A stretch of 64,000 bases of DNA from an uncultured Clostridia bacterium (GTDB lineage: Bacteria; Bacillota; Clostridia; Christensenellales; Borkfalkiaceae): contig CALVTT010000001.1 in NCBI GenBank assembly GCA_944363045.1, forward strand, positions 1 to 64,000, read 5' to 3'. Numbering within the stretch: position 1 is the first letter of the stretch; each line of letters opens with the position of its first letter. Shown here in pieces: positions 6,949 through 16,100 of this stretch. A program made the translations under genes and the position numbers. The notes beneath the pieces were generated by a model that was not told the origin of the DNA, searched no databases, and saw only the letters and a program-made list of their open reading frames with translations.

Positions 6949-8444
6949 AAGACCGTGCAGCCAAGGGCATCGGCAAAGTCAATCTTGCAGTGGGCCTCGT
7001 CATGCTCGTCATTTCCTACCTCATCATCATTGCCTCCATGGTGATGATGATCGTCATCAACGACCCGCACGGCTGGCAGCAGTACTTCCATGAGAGCGCC
7101 TTCCGCTTTCTTTCTGCCTGCATCTGCGTGATGCTGCTCTTTGCCATCCTCTTTTACTATTACTATTTCGAGGACAAGGCCTTTATCGCCAAGGGGAAGA
7201 ACGTCTTCCTCATCTATCTCGTGCTCATCATCGCCGTCCTCGTCTGCTATTTCTTCGGGCGCTTCGTCTCCATTTACCTGCGCCCCGTGGCGATGCTCGC
7301 TCTCATCGGTCTCTTCCTCTTCGGCCGTAGGCAGGCGATCATCCTCAATTTCGTCTTCTCGCTTTTGATGTTCGTCATCGATACGTTTACGAACAACTTC
7401 GATTCTTCGCCCAACTCCGTCTATATTTCGCTCATGCTCAGCTTTGCCTGCGGTACTTTTGCGGTGTTTGTGGCTGCCAACGTCAAGACGAGGTGGGAAC
7501 TTTTGCTCACGGGCGTCTTTCTGGGCATCCCGGGGCTCGCCATCGTGCTGCTTCTGGAGCTTTCCGAGCTCGATTTCGCGCACTTCGATTGGATCCCCTA
7601 CGTCGCCTCGGCGGGGTACGGCATTTTGGGCTGCGTGCTCTCGGCGATGCTCGCCCTCTGCATCCTGCCCGTCTTTGAAATGGCGTTCAACCGCCTCACC
7701 GTCTTCCGCCTGCGCGAGCTGACGAGCGCCAACGCGCCCCTCTTGCAGCGGCTGCGTTCGGAGGCGCCCGGCACCTTCAACCATTCGCTCATCGTCGCCC
7801 AGCTTGCCGAGACGTGCGCCATCGCCATCTCCGAAAACGCCGAGCTCGCCCGTGCGGCGGCGTACTATCACGACGTGGGCAAGCTCAAACAGCCCGAGTG
7901 CTTCACCGAGAACCAGACGGGTTACAATGTGCACGACGAGCTGACGCCCGAACTTTCCGCCGACATCATCCGCTCGCACGCGCAGGACGGCTACGACCTT
8001 CTCATCGCCAACCACCTGCCCAAGGAGATCGCCGACGTCGCGCGCGAACATCACGGCACGCTGCCCATCAAATTTTTCTACGATAAAGCCAACCGCCTCT
8101 CGGGGGGAGATGCCAATATCCGCAACTATTCCTATCTCGGCCCCAAGCCCACGACGAAGGTAGCCGCCATCATCATGATCGCCGACGCCTCGGAGGCCGC
8201 CACCCGCGCCATCAAGGACCGCTCGCCCGTGACGGTGGAGCGCATCGTCCGTTCCGTCATCGAGGAGAGGATGGACCTCGACCAGTTTTCCGACTGCAAC
8301 ATCACCATGCGCGAGCTCACTATCATCAAGCAGACGCTCGTCGATTCGCTCACGGGCGTGCACCATCACCGCATCAAATACCCCGCCATCCGCTTCAACC
8401 GCGCGCATCAGGCGGTCAAGGAGGAGTCGAAGGGCGATGAATAA
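6945..8444 (+). CDS. pgpH: PgpH-like membrane HD-domain cyclic-di-AMP phosphodiesterase, lacking the sensor domain
   Basis: 499 residues. After a first membrane helix (residues about 13-38) six more hydrophobic segments follow, then a cytoplasmic HD domain with the metal motif YYHDVGKLKQP (near 309), NHSLIVAQL, REHHGT and GPKPTTKVAAIIMIADASEAATRA. In the family (YqfF/PgpH, about 700 residues) a roughly 200-residue extracellular 7TMR-HDED sensor normally follows the first helix; here only a 20-residue loop remains. It therefore probably hydrolyses cyclic-di-AMP but without that input. It overlaps phoH by 4 bp and ybeY by 8 bp, the classic phoH-pgpH-ybeY arrangement. Confidence 0.88.
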   Translation: MKDRAAKGIGKVNLAVGLVMLVISYLIIIASMVMMIVINDPHGWQQYFHESAFRFLSACICVMLLFAILFYYYYFEDKAFIAKGKNVFLIYLVLIIAVLVCYFFGRFVSIYLRPVAMLALIGLFLFGRRQAIILNFVFSLLMFVIDTFTNNFDSSPNSVYISLMLSFACGTFAVFVAANVKTRWELLLTGVFLGIPGLAIVLLLELSELDFAHFDWIPYVASAGYGILGCVLSAMLALCILPVFEMAFNRLTVFRLRELTSANAPLLQRLRSEAPGTFNHSLIVAQLAETCAIAISENAELARAAAYYHDVGKLKQPECFTENQTGYNVHDELTPELSADIIRSHAQDGYDLLIANHLPKEIADVAREHHGTLPIKFFYDKANRLSGGDANIRNYSYLGPKPTTKVAAIIMIADASEAATRAIKDRSPVTVERIVRSVIEERMDLDQFSDCNITMRELTIIKQTLVDSLTGVHHHRIKYPAIRFNRAHQAVKEESKGDE

Positions 8445-8910
8445 GTTCTATCTCGATACGGACGCCCTCGGCGAGGGGGAAAAGGAGCGCCTCGAAGAGG
8501 CGCTTACAGGCACGGCGGAGGGGGACTCAGACTTTGTCTTCGAGCTCATCCTCGTCGACGAGGAGGAGATAAGAAGGCTCAACCGCGAGGTGCGCGGCGT
8601 CGACCGCGTGACCGACGTCTTGAGCTTCCCCGCCCTCGAGGGCATCAAGGGAGAGCGCCTCTCTGCCGACGAGCACGCCGACGAGCTCGACGAGGAGGAC
8701 AGGCTGTACCTCGGCAGCATCGCCATCTGCGAAAAGCGCGCGCGTGAGCAGGCGGAAGAGTACGGGCATTCCTATGCGCGCGAGCTCAACTATCTCACCG
8801 TGCATGGCGTGCTGCATTGTCTCGGATACGACCACGAAACGGAGGAGGAAAAGCGCGAGATGCGCGAAAAGGAGGAGGAGATCATGCAAAGGATGGGGCT
8901 TTCAAGATGA
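8437..8910 (+). CDS. ybeY: Endoribonuclease YbeY
   Basis: Zinc endoribonuclease needed for 16S rRNA 3' maturation and ribosome quality control. The 157-residue protein carries the signature HGVLHCLGYDHE (near residue 123) with the three zinc-binding histidines, and the upstream VTDVLSFP motif. It overlaps pgpH by eight bases and era by four, so translation is probably coupled. Confidence 0.97.
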   Translation: MNKFYLDTDALGEGEKERLEEALTGTAEGDSDFVFELILVDEEEIRRLNREVRGVDRVTDVLSFPALEGIKGERLSADEHADELDEEDRLYLGSIAICEKRAREQAEEYGHSYARELNYLTVHGVLHCLGYDHETEEEKREMREKEEEIMQRMGLSR

Positions 8911-9800
8911 GGAGCGGAACGGTAGCCGTCATCGGCAAGGCCAATGCGGGAAAGAGTACGCTCATCAACGTGCTGGTGGGGGAGAAGGTCGCCATCGTCT
9001 CTCCCAAGCCGCAGACCACGCGCGACCGCATCCTCGGCATTTTGAACCGCGAGGACAGGCAGATCGTCTTTGTGGATACCCCCGGCATCTACCGCCAGCG
9101 CAACGCCCTCACGGGCATCATGATGCGCACGACGGAGAATACCTCCCGCGATGTGGACGTCATCCTCTATGTGCACGACGGGCACGCGGGCGTGGAGGAG
9201 AGCGATATCGCCCTCATGAGAAAGTATGCCGCTCTCGGTATCCCCATGCTCGTCGCCTATACGAAGACGGACATCATGCCAAAGGAGCGCATCCCCGAGG
9301 ACGTGAAGAAGATCGTCGAGGGGGGCGTGGAGAAGGATATCTACCCCGTCTCCGCCCGCAAGGGGAGCAACTTAAAAAAGCTTGAGGACGCGCTTGCGGC
9401 GCTCCTGCCCGAGGGGGAGCCCCTCTTCCCCGAGAACGTCGTCTCCGACAAGAGCGAAAAGTTCATGGCCGCCGAGATCATGCGTGAGAAGATCCTCTTA
9501 AAATTCGACGAGGAGATCCCGCACGGCGTCGCCATCGTCGTCAACACCTTTGAAAGGCAGGAGAACGGCGTCTATGACATCAACCTCGATATCGTCTGCG
9601 AAAAGCCCAACCACAAGGCCATCCTCATCGGCAGACAGGGGCACGCCTTAAAGGAGGTCGCCTCCTTCGCCCGTCAGGACATGGAAAAGTTTCTGGGCGC
9701 CAAGGTCTTCCTCACCACCTATGTGAAGGTGCGCGAGAATTGGCGCGACCGCGAGGGTATGCTGCGCGAGCTCGGCTACGAAAAGGAGCGCGAGGAGTAA
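8907..9800 (+). CDS. era: GTPase Era
   Basis: Ras-like GTPase that binds the 3' end of 16S rRNA and helps 30S assembly. 297 residues: Walker A GKANAGKST (10-18), switch motif TTRDRI, DTPG, TKTD, then a C-terminal KH domain (HGVAIVVNTFE through LIGRQGHALKEVASFARQDMEKFLGAKVFL). The ATG at 8907 forms an ATGA overlap with the ybeY stop; an upstream in-frame start would only add ybeY-overlapping sequence. Confidence 0.97.
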   Translation: MRSGTVAVIGKANAGKSTLINVLVGEKVAIVSPKPQTTRDRILGILNREDRQIVFVDTPGIYRQRNALTGIMMRTTENTSRDVDVILYVHDGHAGVEESDIALMRKYAALGIPMLVAYTKTDIMPKERIPEDVKKIVEGGVEKDIYPVSARKGSNLKKLEDALAALLPEGEPLFPENVVSDKSEKFMAAEIMREKILLKFDEEIPHGVAIVVNTFERQENGVYDINLDIVCEKPNHKAILIGRQGHALKEVASFARQDMEKFLGAKVFLTTYVKVRENWRDREGMLRELGYEKEREE

Positions 9801-9863
9801 ACGTTTCCCGCCTTCCCTCATAAAACTGCGGCTTTCTTCCCATATTGTAAGGGGAGGGGGGAA

Positions 9864-9974
9864 ATGAAGAAGGACGATGCAGGGGAGCTCGCTTGGGAGC
9901 TCTTTCAAGGGACGGGGAACGTCACTTACTATATGCTGTATAAACAGCTCAAAGGTAAAAAGAGAGGCACTTGA
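9864..9974 (+). CDS. yqzL: YqzL-like small protein
   Basis: A 36-residue protein (MKKDDAGELAWELFQG... ending YKQLKGKKRGT) with a GGGGAGGGGGGAA ribosome binding site. YqzL proteins are short, contain a W-x-LF-x-x-TG-x-x-x-x-Y core as seen here (WELFQGTGNVTYYML), and lie between era and recO in Firmicutes. Function is unknown. It ends three bases before recO. Confidence 0.8.
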   Translation: MKKDDAGELAWELFQGTGNVTYYMLYKQLKGKKRGT

Positions 9975-9977
9975 CAT

Positions 9978-10778
9978 ATGGAATTCAAGGCGGATGCGCT
10001 GGTGCTGCGCGCGGCAGATTGGAGGGAGTACGATAAGATCGTCACCCTCTTCACGGCGGAGCGCGGCAAGCTGAGCGCGGCGCTCAAGGGCGTCAAGAGG
10101 GCGGGGGCAAAGCTGAAATTTGCCGCCCAGCCCTTTTGTTTTGCCGAGTTCGTCTTTGCGGAAAAGGCGGGGCGCAACACCGTCATCTCCGCCTCGCTGC
10201 ACGACGGGTTTTATGCGCTTCGGGAGGACATCTGCTGCTATTATGCCGCCGTCGTCATCTGCGAGGCGTGCGATAAACTGCTCTTCGAGGGCATGGAGAA
10301 CGCGTCGCTCTTTTTAAGGGCGGTGCGCGCGCTCGGGAAGCTCTCCTCTTTGGCGGAAGGGGGCGGGACGGCGGGCGGCGCGGGGGCGCTCGAGGACGGC
10401 AAGAGCGGCAGCTCCTACGTCCTCCTGCAATTTTTGCTGACGGCGCTCAAAGAGGCGGGCTATCCCGTGACAGCGGCGGCCTGCCCGCACTGCGGCGAAG
10501 GGCTTTCGGGGCGGATGCGCTTTGATATGGAGAGCGGCGCCTTCGGCTGCGAGGCGTGCGGCGGGGGCGTTCCCGCCAGCGAGAGCACCTATTTGAGCAT
10601 CCGCGCGGCGCTCTATAAGACGGGGGAGTGTTTGAGCGGAGCGCCCGCTCCCAACGCCCCCAACGCGCCTGCGGGGGCGACGGCGGACGGCGTCAAGCGC
10701 GCCCTGCGCCTCCTTTCCGCCTACTTCGCCTGTAAGGCCTCCGAACTTCCTTCTCTTGCCGAATACCTCAGGCTGTAA
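9978..10778 (+). CDS. recO: DNA repair protein RecO
   Basis: Recombination mediator that loads RecA through RecFOR. The 266-residue protein has the N-terminal OB-fold (ALVLRAADWREYDKIVTLFTAERGK), the helical middle region and a zinc-ribbon pair CPHCG ... CEACGG around residues 168-195. A Gly/Ala-rich loop near 130 is a lineage insertion. It follows yqzL by three bases, matching the era-yqzL-recO order of Bacillus. Confidence 0.93.
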   Translation: MEFKADALVLRAADWREYDKIVTLFTAERGKLSAALKGVKRAGAKLKFAAQPFCFAEFVFAEKAGRNTVISASLHDGFYALREDICCYYAAVVICEACDKLLFEGMENASLFLRAVRALGKLSSLAEGGGTAGGAGALEDGKSGSSYVLLQFLLTALKEAGYPVTAAACPHCGEGLSGRMRFDMESGAFGCEACGGGVPASESTYLSIRAALYKTGECLSGAPAPNAPNAPAGATADGVKRALRLLSAYFACKASELPSLAEYLRL

Positions 10779-10798
10779 GGAGCGGGCTCTGACGGAAT

Positions 10799-10840
10799 GC
10801 GCCCCGCCGCGCCGAAGCGTGCTTCGGCGCGGCGGGGCGC
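10799..10840. other. Perfect 20-bp GC-rich hairpin after recO
   Basis: GCGCCCCGCCGCGCCGAAGC (10799-10818) faces its exact complement (10821-10840) with a two-base centre. There is no T-run behind it, so it is not a canonical intrinsic terminator, although it ends the recO unit. Confidence 0.75.
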
Positions 10841-10930
10841 GGCTTGTGCTGCCGCGGCCGCCGTTTTGCAGTCACCGCGGCGGGCATTATTTCAGATATT
10901 TCTTTTCGATAAAAATGTGTCGGTTTTTGA

Positions 10931-10959
10931 TTGACACGCTGTCAAAACGGTTATATAAT
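10931..10959 (+). promoter_or_regulatory. Perfect consensus promoter of the DUF3737 gene
   Basis: TTGACA (10931-10936), 17 nt, TATAAT (10954-10959): a full match to the sigma-A consensus. The ATG begins at 10967, seven bases after the -10, with no ribosome binding site between, implying a leaderless transcript. Confidence 0.9.
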
Positions 10960-10966
10960 GTACGCC

Positions 10967-11827
10967 ATGAAAACGACGAATGACATCAGACGCTATGAAA
11001 ACGAGCGCTTCGGGCAGGAGCGCGCGCTCTATATGACGCGCAGCGCACTCATCAGGAACTGCCGCTTCGAAGGGGAGGAGGACGGTGAGTCCGCCCTCAA
11101 GGAGAGCGCCAATTTAACGGTGGAGTACTGCTATTTCGACCTCCGCTATCCCTTTTGGCACGTCCGCGGGCTGCACCTTCGCGACAGCGAGATGACCTCC
11201 AATTGCCGCGCCGCCCTCTGGTATGACGAGGACGTTTCTATCGAGCGCTGCAAGATGCACGGCATCAAAGCGGTGCGCGAGTGCAAAGACGTCTCTCTGC
11301 GCGACTGCGACATCGACTCCCCCGAATTCGGCTGGCACAGCAAGAACGTGTCGCTCTCGGGCGGCAAAGTCAATTCCGAGTACGCCTTTCTGGGCTCGGA
11401 CGGCGTGCATTTGAACGGCGTCGATTTTAGCGGCAAGTGCTCCTTCCAATACGCGAAGGGCGTGCGCCTCAAAAACTGCGTGCTCAACACGAAGGACGCC
11501 TTCTGGCATACGAAGGGGGCGCGCGCGGAGGACTGCGTCATCAACGGCGAGTATCTCGGCTGGTATTCGGAAGGGCTCACCCTCGTGCGCTGTCACATCA
11601 AGGGCACCCAGCCGCTCTGCTACTGCAAAAACCTCACCCTCATCGACTGCACGATGGAGGGGTGCGACCTCGCCTTCGAGTACAGCGACGTGCACGCGAC
11701 GGTGAGAAGTACCATCGACTCCGTCAAGAACCCCCGCTTAGGCCGCATCACGGCGCAGGGCTTTGGGGAGATCATCGAGGGAAACAGCGTCTATCCCGTG
11801 CGCTGCAAGCTCGTCGCCAAACAATAA
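10967..11827 (+). CDS. DUF3737 family right-handed beta-helix protein
   Basis: A 286-residue cytoplasmic protein made of short repeating units of the form NCxFxG / RDCDIxS, as in DUF3737 and pectate-lyase-like beta-helices (FWHVRGLHLRDSEMTS, FWHTKGARAEDCVING). No catalytic residues can be named; the biological role of DUF3737 is unknown. The start at 10967 is set by the consensus promoter directly upstream; it has no Shine-Dalgarno. It forms a single-gene unit ended by a terminator shared with convergent fba. Confidence 0.85.
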   Translation: MKTTNDIRRYENERFGQERALYMTRSALIRNCRFEGEEDGESALKESANLTVEYCYFDLRYPFWHVRGLHLRDSEMTSNCRAALWYDEDVSIERCKMHGIKAVRECKDVSLRDCDIDSPEFGWHSKNVSLSGGKVNSEYAFLGSDGVHLNGVDFSGKCSFQYAKGVRLKNCVLNTKDAFWHTKGARAEDCVINGEYLGWYSEGLTLVRCHIKGTQPLCYCKNLTLIDCTMEGCDLAFEYSDVHATVRSTIDSVKNPRLGRITAQGFGEIIEGNSVYPVRCKLVAKQ

Positions 11828-11854
11828 GTGCAAAAAGATACATATGCTTGCATG

Positions 11855-11884
11855 AAAAAACCTCGCCAAGCGGCGAGGTTTTTT
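11855..11884. terminator. Bidirectional terminator between DUF3737 gene and fba
   Basis: AAAAAA, a 7-bp CCTCGCC/GGCGAGG stem and TTTTTT form a symmetric hairpin that can end transcription in both directions. The two genes converge on it. Confidence 0.92.
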
Positions 11885-11900
11885 GCGGTTTGAAAGGGGT

Positions 11901-12836
11901 TTACGCTTTGCCTGCGGAGCCGAGCACATCGGTGATCTTGTGCTTGACGAGCTCCTTCATGTTGGCGCGCGCATCGCCGAGGTATTGGCGAGGGTCGAAG
12001 TGGGAAGGATTCTCCGCAAGGTGCTTTCTGACGGCTGCCGTGAAGGCGACGCGGAGGTCGGAGTCGATGTTGATCTTGCAGACGGCGAGTTTTGCTGCCT
12101 TTCTCAGTTCGGATTCGGGGATGCCGATGGCGTTGGGCATGGAACCGCCGAACTCGTTGACGATCGCGACCTGGTCCTGCGGGACGGAGGAAGCGCCGTG
12201 CAGCACGATGGGGAAGCCGGGAAGGCGGCGGCCGACCTCTTCGAGGATGTCGATGCGCAGCTTGGGATCCTGGCCGGGCTTGAACTTATAGGCGCCGTGC
12301 GAGGTGCCGATGGCGATGGCGAGCGAGTCGATGCCCGTGCGGGAGGTGAACTCCTCGACTTCGTCGGGCGAAGTGAACATGGCGTCATGTGCGGCGACGT
12401 TGACGTCATCCTCGATGCCGGCGAGCTTGCCGAGCTCCGCTTCGACGACCACGCCGTGATCGTGTGCGTATTCGACCACCTTCTTGGTGATGGCGATGTT
12501 CTCCTCCCACGGCTTGGAGGAAGCATCGATCATGACGGAGGTGAAGCCGCCGTCGATGGAAGCCTTGCAGATCTCGAAGTCTGCGCCGTGGTCGAGGTGC
12601 ATGGCGATGGGGATGTCGGTCGTCTCCACCGCGGCTTCGACGAGGTGGCGCAGGTACACGGGGTTGGCGTACTTTCTGGCGCCTGCCGAAACTTGCAGGA
12701 TGACGGGCGATCTGAGCTCGTTGGCGGCTTCGACGATGGCCTGGATCATCTCCATGTCGTTCACGTTGAACGCACCGACCGCATAGCCGCCGGCATACGC
12801 CTTTTTGAACATTTCCGTGGTTGTTACTAAGGGCAT
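11901..12836 (-). CDS. fba: Class II fructose-1,6-bisphosphate aldolase
   Basis: Glycolytic zinc aldolase that interconverts fructose-1,6-bisphosphate with dihydroxyacetone phosphate and glyceraldehyde-3-phosphate. 311 residues. The zinc and catalytic motifs are visible: AMHLDHG (near 80-84), VEAELGKLAGIED, GTSHGAYKF and VLHGASSVP. Start ATG at 12836 with a GGGAGG ribosome binding site on the reverse strand. It is a single-gene unit with its own promoter. Confidence 0.97.
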   Translation of the reverse strand: MPLVTTTEMFKKAYAGGYAVGAFNVNDMEMIQAIVEAANELRSPVILQVSAGARKYANPVYLRHLVEAAVETTDIPIAMHLDHGADFEICKASIDGGFTSVMIDASSKPWEENIAITKKVVEYAHDHGVVVEAELGKLAGIEDDVNVAAHDAMFTSPDEVEEFTSRTGIDSLAIAIGTSHGAYKFKPGQDPKLRIDILEEVGRRLPGFPIVLHGASSVPQDQVAIVNEFGGSMPNAIGIPESELRKAAKLAVCKINIDSDLRVAFTAAVRKHLAENPSHFDPRQYLGDARANMKELVKHKITDVLGSAGKA

Positions 12837-12865
12837 AAAAAAATCCTCCCATACGGTTTTTTCCT

Positions 12866-12894
12866 ATTATAGTTCATTTTGGGCGATTTTGCAA
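12866..12894 (-). promoter_or_regulatory. Promoter of fba
   Basis: On the reverse strand TTGCAA (12894-12889), 17 nt, TATAAT (12871-12866), about 30 bases before the start codon. Confidence 0.85.
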
Positions 12895-13137
12895 GAGGTT
12901 TAAGAAAATACGCGGGAAAAAATTGCAGGCTATGCCCGTTATGCCCCGCCTGCGGCGCGAAAGAGGGGGGATCGTGCCGAAAAAAGCCCCGTACTCGCCG
13001 CCCGCCGCCTTCCCTAAGGCTTCGGGGAAGGCGGCGGGCGGCGCTGCAAGAAGAGCGCTTTTTCGCCGAGATACGTCCGCAATCGCAAAATGCGCATGGT
13101 AGAATACAGGCTACCGTTTCATGGAAGGAGGTGAAGT
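12895..13137. other. Intergenic region between divergent fba and the repeat surface protein
   Basis: The 301-bp gap 12837-13137 holds the fba promoter, then an 18-bp GC-rich hairpin (12997-13014 with 13024-13042, loop about nine bases) with no T-run, and a weak possible -10, TAGAAT (13100-13105), for the gene at 13138. I see no gene in it. Confidence 0.6.
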
Positions 13138-16100
13138 ATGCGAGTTTTGCGAAAGATGTTCGAGGCGGTCACAGCCTCTTTATTTGCGGCGGGGCTGGTG
13201 CTCTTTGTCACGCTCTTTGTCGCCGCCGCCTGTACGGACCGCGTGACGGTGCGTTTTGAAGGGACGGACGGTACCCCTCTCGGGTCGCTGACCTCAGAGG
13301 CGGGGGAGGCGCTGACGCCCCCCGAACTGCCCGAGCGGGAGGGCTGGGTGTTCCTCGGCTGGTATTTAGACCGCGCCTGTGAGGGGGAGAGGGTGGACCT
13401 TCCCGCCGCTGTGCCCGCTACGAGCGTTACATACTATGCCAAGTTTGCGCAATGCCCCGCCGTCACGCTGGACGGAGACGGCGGTACGCCTTCAAGCGGG
13501 AAGATCTACGCCGAGGAGGGCACGCCCCTTTTGCAGGCGCTCGCGGGGGTGACGGCGGAAAAAGAGGGGCTCGTCTTCGGCGCGTGGACGCTCGGCGGCC
13601 GCGCGCTGACGGAGGACGACCTCATGCCCGGGGGGGATATCACGGTGAAGGCGCGCTATAAGGCCGAGTACACGCTGGAAGTGCGCAAAGAGAACGCCCG
13701 CGGCGACGGCTACGACGTGGAAAAGACTGTTTTGAGCGATTGGGAGGGGAGCGTCGTGCAGCCCGAGGCGCCCGCCTTTGCCCACTTCATGCTGGAAGAA
13801 GCGCTCTCGACGGCGGGGCCTGTCACCCTCAAGGCGGGGGAAAATACCGTCGTCTTCATCTATTCGCGCGAGCCGCTCACCCTCTGCTTTGCCGCCAACG
13901 CCCCCTACGGCAGCGCGGCGGGCGGGGCAACGGAGGAGATGTCCTCCCGCTATATGGGCGTCTCGCGGCTGCCCGCCTGCGGCTTTACGGCGGAGGGCTA
14001 TACCTTCCTCGGCTGGGCAGAGCAGCCTGCCTCGCCCGATTTTTTGGAGGCGGGCGAGGAATATGAGCTCGGCGAGGAGGATGTGACGCTCTATGCCGTC
14101 TGGGCGAAGGCCTACGAGGACGCCCGCGGCGAGGGCGGCACGCTGCTCGTTGCCCACAATGCGGGGGAGGACGGCAGCTTTTTGGCGCTCGTGAAGGAGC
14201 CAAAGCGCCTCGAAGGGAGCTACAACGCCGCCAAGAACGCGCTCACGCTGGGCGGCGAACGGGGCCGCCTCGAACACGGGCACTATCTTTTGGACGACAC
14301 GGGCACCTATACGGGCTACGACCTTGCCGCCAATTCCGTCAACACCTCCTTGGGGGTACTCACCCTCGACTTTGCGGCGGGGCGGGCGACGTTCTCCCGC
14401 GGCGGCAGCGAAGAGACGGGCAGCTACGTCTATCTCTTTGACGAGGAGGCGGGCGAATATGTCGGCCACTACGAGTTTTACGCGGGGGCGACGCGCTTTG
14501 CCTTCGGCATCGACGAGGAGAAGGGCGTCTTTCTGCCCGAGGGGGAGGAAGGCGGCGAGTACCGCCTCTACGACTGCGCCGAGGACGCCTTCACGGGGGA
14601 GACGCTCATTCTCGACGGCTTCGGCGGGGCAGAACTGAAGGGCGGCGGGCGCGAGGCGGAGCGCTACCGCGGCGCGGGGGGAGAGAACGAGTGGACGGTC
14701 TCTTTGAAAGAGGGCGGCGAACTTCAGGTGCTCCTCGGCATCCGCGAGCAGAGCGTGGGCGGCATCGTCTTTTCTTCAACGCCCGTCTGCCTTCCCTATC
14801 GCTCCGGGTTCGCGGGCACATACTCCTCTCCCTTCGGCACGCTCGCTCTCGACGGGTACGGTATGCGTGCCGTCTATACCTCCTCAACAGGCAGCAGGGA
14901 GGGGCCGTTTACCGCTGCGGGCAGGCTCGTCACGCTGCGGACGGGGGAGGGGACGTTCAAGTTCGTGCTCGACGGCAGCTCCTTTTCCCTTGCGGGAGAG
15001 GGCGCGGGCTGCTTCGAGGGCGAAAAGGGCTCCCTCTTTTTAGACGGCGCGGGCGGAGCCGTGCTCACGGCGGGGGAGCGCACGACGGCGGGCAGCTGCA
15101 CCCTCCTTCCCTCGGGCGACTATCTTTTTGAGGGCGAGGAGAGCTTCCGCTTCCGCACCGAGGGCGATACATATCTGCTCTTTGACGAAGAGCTCTTCGG
15201 CGTCTTCGAGACGCTGGGCGGCGGGCTCACATTGGACGGCTACGGCGGCGGCAGCTATCTCTCGCTGACCGAGGGCAGCCACGAGGTGACGGTGACGCGC
15301 TTCGGCGATGCCTTCGAGGTGCGCTCTGCGGCCTTTTCCACGCTGACGGGAACGCGCATCTTCCTCCTCGACCGCGCCGCGGGCACCGTTTCGCAGGTCG
15401 CGGCGGCGGAGGCGGGGCGGTACGCCCTTGTGGGGACGGCGGAGGCGGCCTTTTTACGCCTCGACGGCAGCGGCAATGCCGCCCTTTTGGACGGCGCGGG
15501 AGAAGTGCTCGCGGCGGGCAGCTATACCTACGATGCGCAAACGCAGCGCGGCACCTTTGCGCTGGGGCTCACCGAGGACTTCCCCCTCGACTACTTCCGC
15601 TTCCGCCTGCGCGCGGGCAGGGAGGGCGCGGAATGCGTGCTCTTTTCGGGCGGCGGCGCGGGCAGCTATTTTGGGGAGAACTGCTCGCTCGTTCTCGACG
15701 GCTACGGCGGCGGCACGCTGACCTATGGCGCGGAGAGCGTCTACGGCGACGTTTCGGGCTCGGGTAATGCCCTGCGCCTTTGGACGGGGGAGCGGGCGTA
15801 TCTTCTCACGCTTTCGGGCGCGGCGCTCCTCTCCGCCGAAGAGTTCACGCGCTTTGAAGGCGCGGAGGGCGAGCTCTTTGTGGGGAGTTCTTCCGCCTTT
15901 TTGGGAGAGGGCGAAGTGCTGCCCTTCACGGCGGCGGGCGGCGGGGAGCATCTCTTCGGCGCAGGCGCCGATGTGCGGCGGGTGCTGCTCGAGGACGGCA
16001 GATGGTATGCCTTCCGCGAGGGGCTTGAAGGCACGGTGCAGGCGGCGGGCGGCACGCTCACGCTGGACGGCTACGGCAGGGGCACTCTTACGACCGCGGC

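Noticed and set aside
12879..13259. Forward open frame across the fba-surface protein gap
   Set aside because: It runs through a GC hairpin and into another frame of the surface protein gene; no ribosome binding site and no domain.
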